This document shows, in pieces, positions 1 through 5,727 of a DNA stretch of 5,971 bases; the first letter of the stretch is position 1; each line of letters starts with the position of its first letter. Both the position numbers and the translations under genes were made by a program. The notes beneath the pieces are model-generated. The model ran no database searches. It saw only the letters and a program-made list of their open reading frames with translations, and was not told the origin of the DNA. Location of the stretch: positions 1 to 5,971 of the forward strand of contig JAGGZP010000024.1 of the NCBI GenBank assembly GCA_021161965.1, written 5' to 3'. The stretch is from a bacterium (lineage in GTDB: Bacteria; Patescibacteriota; Patescibacteriia; UBA2591; JAGGZP01).

Positions 1-10
1 CGGCAGACAA

Positions 11-82
11 TTTTCAATGATCAATGATCAATTTTCAATAAATTTTCAATGACTCAATTTTCAATAGTTTGAAAATTGAAAA
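11..82. repeat. AT-rich short-word repeat with hairpin
   Basis: The word TTTTCAAT occurs four times in direct orientation (11-18, 32-39, 43-50, 58-65) and once inverted as ATTGAAAA (75-82). TCAATGA also repeats near 14-28. Positions 54-64 and 69-79 form a perfect 11-bp hairpin with a 4-base loop. The stretch to about 125 stays low in complexity (CAATTAGATCAATTAGAAAT). No reading frame or RNA gene is visible. A similar but not identical short-word tract lies downstream of mreB. It is probably non-coding spacer; its function is unknown. Confidence 0.6.
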
Positions 83-204
83 TTAATCTCTTGATTAGGT
101 CAATTAGATCAATTAGAAATTAGACATTTTTCTTCTCTCTCGTTCTAAATTTTTTAATAAAATAGTGGTTATCCCAGCACCCAAATTTGCAAAATAACAG
201 GGAG

Positions 205-254
205 GCAGCACATCACCGCTAAAAGCGGTGAGCCCTATTCGGGCACAGTGCTGC
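205..254 (+). other. Three-way-junction fold in repeat copy A
   Basis: An outer stem, GCAGCAC (205-211) with GTGCTGC (248-254), encloses two adjacent hairpins. The first is a perfect 8-bp stem, TCACCGCT (213-220) with AGCGGTGA (224-231), around AAA. The second is GCCC (232-235) with GGGC (241-244) around TATTC. Copy B keeps the outer stem almost intact (CAGCAC with GTGCTG) and a shortened second hairpin, but its first hairpin is reduced to about three pairs. The fold was drawn by eye and no energy was calculated. It does not resemble a tRNA: there is no acceptor stem, T-loop or anticodon arm. Confidence 0.6.
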
Positions 255-325
255 AACGCTAAAATTATTTAGTGATAAATAATTAATTAGAGGCATTTTC
301 CGTGGCAAATTTGGTGCGGGATACT

Positions 326-381
326 CAATTTTATAAAAAATTTTCTTCGCCCTATGGGCTCGATAAATTTTAATAAAATTG
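326..381 (+). other. Long AT-rich hairpin just before rodA
   Basis: The lower stem pairs CAATTTTAT (326-334) with ATAAAATTG (373-381) over 9 bp. After a small internal loop (335-336 against 372), the upper stem pairs AAAATTT (337-343) with AAATTTT (365-371). The tip carries a GCCC (349-352) and GGGC (356-359) stem around TAT. Copy B has a hairpin of the same architecture at the matching place with different bases. The stem ends seven bases before the chosen rodA ATG and includes the alternative TTG at 379-381, so it could affect rodA transcription or translation. It is not a classical rho-independent terminator, because no GC-rich stem is followed directly by a T run. Confidence 0.65.
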
Positions 382-387
382 GTATTT

Positions 388-1488
388 ATGCTTAAAAGAT
401 GGCAGGGCAAGGTTAAATTTGATTGGCATCTGTTTACTTTGGTAGCCATTTTAATTTTCTTTAGCTTATTAATACTTTATAGTTTAGATTTGCCTAAGCC
501 GTTTGGTAGAGGTTCAAATTTTCAAAAGCAATTAGTTTTTGCTATTATTGGATTTTTATTTTTATTTTTATTTAGTCGCCTTGATTATCGTTTATTAAAA
601 GTCATTGCTTATCCTTTATATTTTTTTACATTATTTCTTCTCATTTTTGTTCTTTTTTTTGGAAAATCATTTCACGGTGTTAAAGGCTGGCTTTTTATTG
701 GTCCTTTAAAATTTCAAGTAGTTGAATTAGTTAAATTATCAGTTATTATTGCTCTTGCTACTTATTGGCAAAAATCTTTTCGACCATTAGATTTTTCAAA
801 AATATTTATTAGTTTGTTTTTTGTTATTCCTCCTGTTTTTTTAGTTGCTCTTCAGCCAGATTTTGGTTCGGCTATTTTGATTGTTTTTCTTTGGTTAGGA
901 ATGCTTATTTTAATTGATAAGAATCCGCGTCATTTTGCAATTATTTTAATTAGTCTTTTGGTTTTGGCTGGGATATTTTATTTTTTTATTTTAAAAGATT
1001 ATCAACGAGACAGAATTTTAACGTTTTTTAATCCTAAACGCGATCCTTTGGGGCGAGGTTATCAAATTTTACAATCAATAATTACTGTTGGTTCAGGAAG
1101 ATTTTTGGGCCGAGGAATAGGATTAGGGACACAAAGCCATCTTCACTTTTTACCCGCAACTAAAACCGATTTTATCTTTTCGGCCATTAGTGAAGAAACA
1201 GGTTTTCTTGGTTCTTTTATTTTAATTTTTGTTTTCTTTCTTCTTTTTTATCGGCTAATAAAAATTATCAAAGGTACCTACGACACTTTTGGTTCTTTAA
1301 TTGTTTCGGGAATAACAATTATTATTCTAATTCAAATTATTTTAAATATCGGGATGAATCTTGGTTTAGCACCAATTATTGGAATTCCTCTACCGTTTGT
1401 TAGTTATGGCGGGAGTTCATTGATAATAAATTTAATATCAATAGGTTTAGTTGAAAGTATTGTTTCCCGTCGTCTTTCTATTTCTTAG
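388..1488 (+). CDS. rodA: RodA/FtsW/SpoVE-family peptidoglycan glycosyltransferase
   Basis: This is a polytopic membrane enzyme that polymerises lipid II into glycan strands, normally with a class B PBP and the MreB-guided elongation complex. It has 366 residues, typical of RodA, and about ten hydrophobic segments. SEDS signatures are clear: KGWLFIGPLKFQ with Trp101, Glu113 and Lys116; QPDFGSA at 156-162; RGYQILQS at 223-230; GTQSHLHFLPATKTDFIF, containing the expected catalytic Asp261; and the C-terminal block from GMNLGLAPIIGIPLPF (322-337) to SYGGSS (339-344). RodA is preferred over FtsW from the RGYQILQSIITVGSG and GIPLPFVSYGGSS wording and from mreB lying in the same cluster. The ATG at 388 is chosen over an in-frame TTG at 379, which lies inside a hairpin stem; neither has a Shine-Dalgarno sequence. 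The stop is TAG. The gene is separated from frr by a structured spacer and may be a separate transcript. Confidence 0.93.
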   Translation: MLKRWQGKVKFDWHLFTLVAILIFFSLLILYSLDLPKPFGRGSNFQKQLVFAIIGFLFLFLFSRLDYRLLKVIAYPLYFFTLFLLIFVLFFGKSFHGVKGWLFIGPLKFQVVELVKLSVIIALATYWQKSFRPLDFSKIFISLFFVIPPVFLVALQPDFGSAILIVFLWLGMLILIDKNPRHFAIILISLLVLAGIFYFFILKDYQRDRILTFFNPKRDPLGRGYQILQSIITVGSGRFLGRGIGLGTQSHLHFLPATKTDFIFSAISEETGFLGSFILIFVFFLLFYRLIKIIKGTYDTFGSLIVSGITIIILIQIILNIGMNLGLAPIIGIPLPFVSYGGSSLIINLISIGLVESIVSRRLSIS

Positions 1489-1490
1489 TC

Positions 1491-1602
1491 TTTACCCCGC
1501 ACCACCAGAAAGCCACGGGTGTAAATCTGTAGACGAATGAAAAAAAATGTTTTAAAGGGTAATGCTAAAAGCTACGGCTGTTAAACCGTGGGCAGGGTTT
1601 AC
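1491..1602. other. Spacer with alternative hairpins, possibly related to the repeat
   Basis: The spacer after rodA starts with TTTACCCCGCACCAC (1491-1505), which resembles the outer arm of the flanking repeat; copy B has ACCCCGCACCA. The distal partner GTGGGCAGGG (1588-1597) can pair with 1495-1505, with one mismatch and one bulge, so the stretch has terminal arms like a short, diverged relative of the repeat. Two local hairpins compete with that pairing: 1491-1499 with 1516-1525 (9 bp, one bulge), and GCTACGG (1571-1577) with CCGTGGGC (1586-1593). The latter resembles the imperfect hairpins at IS200/IS605-family ends, but no transposase is nearby. Relationship and function are uncertain. Confidence 0.4.
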
Positions 1603-1628
1603 AAAAGTTAAAAATTAGTTATTATACT
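1598..1628 (+). promoter_or_regulatory. Candidate sigma-70-like promoter for the frr operon
   Basis: TATACT (1623-1628) matches the -10 consensus at five of six positions. TTTACA (1598-1603) matches the -35 at five of six, but the 19-base spacing is longer than ideal. Predicted initiation is near 1635, giving a leader of about 20 bases before the ATG at 1655 and leaving the upstream ATG at 1634 at or before the transcript start. In such AT-rich DNA, chance matches are common. Confidence 0.35.
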
Positions 1629-1654
1629 ATTAAATGTTTGTTAAATATAAAAGT

Positions 1655-2209
1655 ATGTTTAACTTATTAGAAAAATTTAAAGAAGAAGGCAAAAAGGTCA
1701 TCGAATTTTTCAAAAATGATATTCAAACGCTTAGAACTAATCGAGCGACGCCTGATTTAGTAGCAAATGTTTTGGTTAATGCTTACGGTGTTAAGACTCC
1801 GCTAAAACAGTTGGCGAATATTACTGCTCCAGAACCACGTTTGCTTGTTATTCAACCCTGGGATACTAATATAATTAAAGAAATCGAATCAGCTCTGGCA
1901 AATTTTGATTTAGGAGCAACACCAACAGTAAAAGAAAATGTAATTCATATAAATTTACCCCCACTTAATGAGGAAACGAGAAAAAAATTGGTTAAGATTT
2001 TGAGTTTGAAGGTAGAAAATTCTAGAGTTTCTTTACGACGAGTTCGTGATGAAGTGCGTTCAAAAATAATTGAAAGTACAAGAAATGGTGAATTAACCGA
2101 GGATGATAAATATCGTCTTTTAGAGGAACTTGATAAAGAGACTGATAAGTTTATGAAAGAAATTGAAGAAATTCAGAATAAGAAAGAAAGAGAAATTACA
2201 TCAATTTAA
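1655..2209 (+). CDS. frr: Ribosome recycling factor
   Basis: RRF works with EF-G in the cytoplasm to split the post-termination ribosome after peptide release. The 184-residue product has the family length. Domain I, a three-helix bundle, is formed by roughly residues 1-29 and the region after 105; domain II lies between. Visible family blocks are LRTNRATP ending at 33, YGVKTPLKQLANI, INLPPLNEETRKKLVK (99-114), SRVSLRRVRDEV (123-134, which includes the conserved arginines of the ribosome-binding face) and ELTEDDKYR (146-154). The usual Gly of RTGRA is Asn. The start at 1655 aligns the N terminus with E. coli RRF; an in-frame ATG at 1634 would add seven residues and lies at the likely transcript start. 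It is the first gene of a tight operon, with rseP starting 11 bases after the TAA. No clear Shine-Dalgarno sequence is present. Confidence 0.95.
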   Translation: MFNLLEKFKEEGKKVIEFFKNDIQTLRTNRATPDLVANVLVNAYGVKTPLKQLANITAPEPRLLVIQPWDTNIIKEIESALANFDLGATPTVKENVIHINLPPLNEETRKKLVKILSLKVENSRVSLRRVRDEVRSKIIESTRNGELTEDDKYRLLEELDKETDKFMKEIEEIQNKKEREITSI

Positions 2210-2220
2210 TAAAAACCAAG

Positions 2221-3375
2221 ATGATAATTTTAATTGTTATTATTTCTTTAAGTGTTCTAATTTTTTTTCATGAGTTTGGGCATTTTATTGCTAGTAAGAT
2301 TTTTCATGTAAAAGTTGAAGAGTTCGGTTTTGGCTATCCACCAAGAATGTTTGGATTTGTAAGAGTCGGAAACAAAAGACGTTTTTTTTGGGGAAGAAAT
2401 ATCCCTAAAGGTAAAAATATCGGAACAATTTATTCTTTGAATTGGATTCCTTTCGGCGGTTTTAATAAACTAAAAGAAGCAAAGGAAAACGATGAGCAAG
2501 AGAAAGATGTTTTAGAGAAAAAATCTTGGTGGCAAAAGAGTCTTATTGCAGTTGCTGGTGCAGGCATGAATGTTGTTTTAACAATCTTACTCTTTTTTGT
2601 TCTTTTTTATGTTGGACCAAAACAGGTTATTACTCCGGACATAGCTGATTTAAAGATTAGAGATACCCAAATTGTTGTTGCTTCCGTTTTTAAGAATACG
2701 CCTGCAGAGAAAGCGGGACTTAGAATATCTGATATCATTCTCAAAATTGATGATAAAAAAATAGAGAATATAAAAGACGTTCAAGAATACCTTAAAGACA
2801 AGGCGAATAAAGTAGTAACTTTTAAAATTAAACGCGAAAATAAAATATTTAATTTAGATATTACACCTACTTTAAGCAAAGAAATTTATCCAAATCAAAA
2901 TTCCAAAAATGCTGTAATTGGAGTAGTTTTAACAAAGATGGGAAGAATTTCTTGTCCATTTCATCAAGCACTTATTCGGGCTATAAAGCAAACATTTAAA
3001 TTATTTAAACAAATAATTATTGGTTTAGGATTGTTTTTCAAGGCGATAATTGTTCAACATAAGGTCATTGGTGAAGCAGTCGGCATTGTTGGCTTGGCGA
3101 GTTTGACTGGCGAGGCAGCAAAATTGGGCTTCGGTTATCTAATTAATTTTTTGGCAATTATTTCTTTGCTTATTGCAATTACCCAACTAATCCCTTTTCC
3201 GGCACTTGACGGTGGACATTTAATGTTTTACTTGATTGAGGGTATTCGAAAAAAACCGATTAGTCCGCGAACTGTTAATGTAGTTAATAATATTGGTTTC
3301 ATTCTTTTAATGGTTTTGATGATTTTTTTAACTTACAAAGATATTTTAAGAATAATTCTTAAGAAAAATTTCTAA
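2221..3375 (+). CDS. rseP: RseP-type site-2 intramembrane metalloprotease
   Basis: This M50 zinc protease cleaves transmembrane segments within the membrane. In model bacteria it releases anti-sigma factors or clears signal-peptide remnants; the substrate here is unknown. In the 384 residues, TM1 carries the HExxH motif HEFGH (His17, Glu18, His21). A membrane-associated loop has YSLNWIPFGGF (71-81). TM2 spans about 108-132. A single PDZ domain covers about 150-216 (VFKNTPAEKAGLRISDIILK). The third zinc ligand is Asp330 in PFPALDGGH, and a last TM segment lies near 356-374. The usual Asn of the NxxPxPxLDG motif is Gln322; other active-site residues are kept. E. coli RseP has about 450 residues and two PDZ domains, while single-PDZ forms are common elsewhere. 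It is packed between frr and proS, one base before the latter, so translational coupling is likely. MmpA- or RasP-like naming is equally possible. Confidence 0.92.
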   Translation: MIILIVIISLSVLIFFHEFGHFIASKIFHVKVEEFGFGYPPRMFGFVRVGNKRRFFWGRNIPKGKNIGTIYSLNWIPFGGFNKLKEAKENDEQEKDVLEKKSWWQKSLIAVAGAGMNVVLTILLFFVLFYVGPKQVITPDIADLKIRDTQIVVASVFKNTPAEKAGLRISDIILKIDDKKIENIKDVQEYLKDKANKVVTFKIKRENKIFNLDITPTLSKEIYPNQNSKNAVIGVVLTKMGRISCPFHQALIRAIKQTFKLFKQIIIGLGLFFKAIIVQHKVIGEAVGIVGLASLTGEAAKLGFGYLINFLAIISLLIAITQLIPFPALDGGHLMFYLIEGIRKKPISPRTVNVVNNIGFILLMVLMIFLTYKDILRIILKKNF

Positions 3376-3376
3376 T

Positions 3377-4609
3377 ATGCTTTATACAAAGCTTTTCCCA
3401 AAAACTTTAAGAAAAATTCCAAAAAATGCTCAGGTAATTAGCCATAGGTTTTTAGTTCAAGCTGGTTATATATCTCAATTGTCTTCTGGTATTTGGTCTC
3501 TTTTGCCTTTAGGTTGGCGTGTTTATAAAAAGATTGAGAATATAATTCGTCAAGAGATGAATACTCTCGGCGCCCAAGAAGTTTTCTTGCCCTCTTTGAT
3601 TCCGAAAGAATTATGGCAAGAAACTAGAAGATGGGGGACAATGGATCCGCCACTTTTCAAGTTAATTGACCGTCATAATAAATGGTATGGCCTTGGTTCA
3701 ACACATGAAGAAGTTATTACTGATTTGATTAGAAAGTTTATTAAATCTTACACTGATTTACCCCTGGCGCTTTACCAGATTCAAAATAAATTTCGGAATG
3801 AAATGAGACCGACTGGCGGCTTATTGAGAACAAAAGAATTTGTAATGAAAGATTTGTATAGTTTCCACAAATCGGAAGACAGTTTAGAAAAATTTTATCA
3901 AAAGGTTTATCAATCTTACAAAAGGATTTATAGAAGATGTGGTCTTAATGTAGTTGCAGTTGAGGCTCTTTCGGGATCAATTGGTGGAACATTTTCTCAT
4001 GAATTTATGGCTTTAGCTGAATCAGGGGAAGATAAAATTTTGTATTGTCCAAAATGTGGTTGGGGAATGAATGTTGAGGTCGGGAGGAATATTAAATTAT
4101 GTCCGAAATGTGGAACAAAATTGGAATTTAAAAATTCTATTGAGGTTGGGCACATTTTTAAATTAGGAACAAATTACAGCAAAAAGATGGGTGCTTATTT
4201 TATGGATAAAGATGGTAAGAAGAAACTAATTATTATGGGTTGCTACGGAATCGGATTACAACGCCTTTTAGCAACGATTGTTGAGGTAAATCACGATGAA
4301 CAAGGAATTATTTGGCCAAAAAATGTTTCACCTTTTGATATTCATTTAGTCGGTTTAAATTTAAAAAATAAAAGCGTTGACATTTTCGCAAAAAGCATAT
4401 ACACTAAATTAGAAAAAAAAGGATTTGACGTGCTTTACGATGATCGTGATGAAAGCCCTGGCGTTAAGTTGAAAGATGCTGATTTAATTGGCATACCAAT
4501 TCGTTTGTTAGTTAGTAAAAAGACGAAAAAAAAGATTGAATATAAAGAAAGAAAAAACAAAAAGGCGAAGTTGTTAACATTTAATCAGGTAATTAATTAT
4601 TTAAAATAA
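3377..4609 (+). CDS. proS: Prolyl-tRNA synthetase, short form without INS editing domain
   Basis: This cytoplasmic class II aminoacyl-tRNA synthetase charges tRNA-Pro with proline using ATP. The 410 residues keep the bacterial-type core: an N-terminal segment with SQLSSGIWSLLPLGWRV, the TxE loop GSTHEE (Thr109, Glu111), motif 2 in FRNEMRPTGGLLRTKEF (139-155, Arg140), the SIEVGHIFKLGTNYS block (254-268), motif 3 MGCYGIGLQR (287-296, with Cys289), and an anticodon-binding domain from about 318 that includes DDRDESPGVKLKDADLIGIP. Full-length bacterial ProRS has about 570 residues because a INS editing domain of about 180 residues sits between the motif 2 region and IEVGHIF. Here that place holds only about 35 residues with CPKC (224-227) and CPKC (242-245), a probable zinc knuckle. 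The ATG begins one base after the rseP stop. No Shine-Dalgarno sequence is visible. Confidence 0.95.
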   Translation: MLYTKLFPKTLRKIPKNAQVISHRFLVQAGYISQLSSGIWSLLPLGWRVYKKIENIIRQEMNTLGAQEVFLPSLIPKELWQETRRWGTMDPPLFKLIDRHNKWYGLGSTHEEVITDLIRKFIKSYTDLPLALYQIQNKFRNEMRPTGGLLRTKEFVMKDLYSFHKSEDSLEKFYQKVYQSYKRIYRRCGLNVVAVEALSGSIGGTFSHEFMALAESGEDKILYCPKCGWGMNVEVGRNIKLCPKCGTKLEFKNSIEVGHIFKLGTNYSKKMGAYFMDKDGKKKLIIMGCYGIGLQRLLATIVEVNHDEQGIIWPKNVSPFDIHLVGLNLKNKSVDIFAKSIYTKLEKKGFDVLYDDRDESPGVKLKDADLIGIPIRLLVSKKTKKKIEYKERKNKKAKLLTFNQVINYLK

Positions 4610-4612
4610 TTT

Positions 4613-5650
4613 ATGGCAAGTTTTTTAGGGTTATTTTCAAAAGATGTTGGTATTGATTTAGGAACAAGTAATACAAGAGTTTATGTTAAAGGAAGAGGAA
4701 TTGTTTATAATGAACCAACTGTAGTAGCAATTAATTTGCGAACTGATCAGATTATTACTTTAGGTACAGAAGCGTTGAAAATGGTTGGTAAAGCGCCATC
4801 TCATATTCGCATAGTCCATCCAATTGTTCATGGTATTGTTTCTGATTTTGAAATCGCAGAGAAAATGTTAAAATTAATTTTTGAAAAGATACATCGTGAT
4901 ACATTGGCATTAAATCCTCGCCCAAGAGTTGTTACTATAATTCCTTTAGATGTTACTGAGGTCGAGAAGAAATCGCTCGAAGATGTTGTTATTCAGGCTG
5001 GTGCTCGTGAAGTTTTATTAGTTGAGAGACCAATGGCCGCAGCTATTGGTGTAAGATTACCAATTCATGAGTCAATCGGAAATTTAATTTTAGAATTAGG
5101 TGGTGGATTAAGTGAAGTAGCGGTAATTTCTCTAACCGGCGTAGTCATTTGGCGCTCATTGAAAATTGGTGGTCAGACTCTAAATAAAAATATTATCAAT
5201 TATGTTAAAGATAAATTTAGTATGTTACTCGGCGATCAGTCGGCTGAAGAAATTAAATTAAAAATTGGATCGGCTGCAAAGTTAAAGGAAGAAAAAGAAA
5301 TGAAAATAAGAGGGAGAGATCTTGTCTCTGGTTTACCAAAAGAAATTATTCTTAATGACAAACAAGTAAGAGAAGCAATAATGCCAACACTTAAAACAAT
5401 AGTTGAAAGTATTAGTAGTACAATTGAAAGAACCCCCCCGGAACTTGTTGCTGACATTTATCAGCGAGGAATTATTTTATCTGGCGGATTATCTTTGTTA
5501 AGGAATATTGACAAGTTTATTCAAGAAAAAATAAATATTCCCGTAAGAATCGCCGATGACCCTTCAACATCAGCCGTTCGTGGCACGGGATATATTCTTG
5601 AAGATTTCCAAAATTTAAAAGATGTAATTATTCCCTCAGCCAGAGACTAA
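4613..5650 (+). CDS. mreB: Divergent MreB-like actin homologue
   Basis: MreB is a membrane-bound actin-like ATPase that orients RodA-driven wall synthesis in rod-shaped cells. The 345 residues match the family length and can be followed throughout: a short hydrophobic N terminus (SFLGLFS), phosphate-1 loop DLGTSNTRVYVKG (15-27), NEPTVVAI, VTEVEKKSLEDV, AGAREVLLVERPMAAAIG (129-146), LGDQSAEEIKLKIGSA (206-221), IRGRDLVSGLPK (232-243) and DDPSTSAVRGTG (315-326). Several nucleotide-site residues differ from the MreB consensus: EEPMAAAIG reads ERPMAAAIG (Arg139), D-I/L-GGGTTE reads ELGGGLSE (Glu161, Leu166, Ser167), GGD reads GGQ (Gln188), and the adenosine motif TGGGA reads SGGLS (290-294). The frame is intact and the fold signature strong, so this looks like a specialised paralogue, perhaps with weak ATPase activity, rather than a pseudogene. 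It is last in the frr operon, three bases after proS, without a Shine-Dalgarno sequence. Confidence 0.88.
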   Translation: MASFLGLFSKDVGIDLGTSNTRVYVKGRGIVYNEPTVVAINLRTDQIITLGTEALKMVGKAPSHIRIVHPIVHGIVSDFEIAEKMLKLIFEKIHRDTLALNPRPRVVTIIPLDVTEVEKKSLEDVVIQAGAREVLLVERPMAAAIGVRLPIHESIGNLILELGGGLSEVAVISLTGVVIWRSLKIGGQTLNKNIINYVKDKFSMLLGDQSAEEIKLKIGSAAKLKEEKEMKIRGRDLVSGLPKEIILNDKQVREAIMPTLKTIVESISSTIERTPPELVADIYQRGIILSGGLSLLRNIDKFIQEKINIPVRIADDPSTSAVRGTGYILEDFQNLKDVIIPSARD

Positions 5651-5697
5651 TGAATAGAATTCCTAATTAACCTAATTTCTAATGTCTAATCAAATCC

Positions 5698-5718
5698 CAA
5701 TGACCAATGACCAATGAC
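5698..5718. repeat. Three tandem copies of CAATGAC
   Basis: Three exact 7-base units lie downstream of mreB, inside a low-complexity tract (about 5660-5730) built of words such as CTAATTT, CTAATGT and CAAATCC. The tract parallels the TTTTCAAT-rich tract at the left end of the window. It may vary in copy number by slippage. No coding potential is seen, and no GC-rich terminator follows mreB before it. Confidence 0.7.
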
Positions 5719-5727
5719 CAAACAAAT

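Larger units (their letters stand above)
171..383 (+). repeat. Structured intergenic repeat, copy A
   Basis: This is one of two inverted copies of an element of about 210 bases; the other is at 5728-5938 on the minus strand. Identical blocks shared with copy B are 183-199 (17 bases), 201-223 (23), 234-253 (20), 261-280 (20) and 305-320 (16). The core is bounded by imperfect inverted arms, 171-190 and 305-322, which share ATCCC, GCACC and AAATTTGC. Between the arms lie a branched hairpin (205-254) and an AT-rich hairpin, AATTATTT at 263-270 pairing with AAATAATT at 277-284 around AGTGAT. A long hairpin (326-381) follows the right arm. No open frame of convincing length is present. It could be a MITE-like element or a structured RNA; homology that continues beyond the terminal arms argues against a MITE bounded only by those arms. 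No known family was recognised. Confidence 0.75.

Noticed and set aside
11..65. CRISPR array
   Set aside because: The repeated words are only 7-8 bases at irregular spacing, there are no 25-40 base repeats with unique spacers, and no cas genes are present.
205..254. tRNA or tRNA-like cloverleaf
   Set aside because: The branched fold has only two inner arms and lacks an acceptor stem, T-arm sequence and anticodon loop.
219..449. Minus-strand frame of 76 codons, and a 67-codon plus-strand frame at 5753-5956 sharing the peptide core LSLNNF and ALCPNR
   Set aside because: Both fall within the two repeat copies, in matching orientation relative to the element. The shared peptide follows from DNA identity over a stretch without gaps. 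The frames have different ends, no start signals and unlikely composition.
5236..5457. Minus-strand frame of 73 codons inside mreB
   Set aside because: It is a shadow frame fully within a well-supported conserved gene, with no start signal or family resemblance.
388..5650. Alternative genetic code (TGA as glycine or tryptophan)
   Set aside because: All five genes run full length with standard stops and contain no in-frame TGA.
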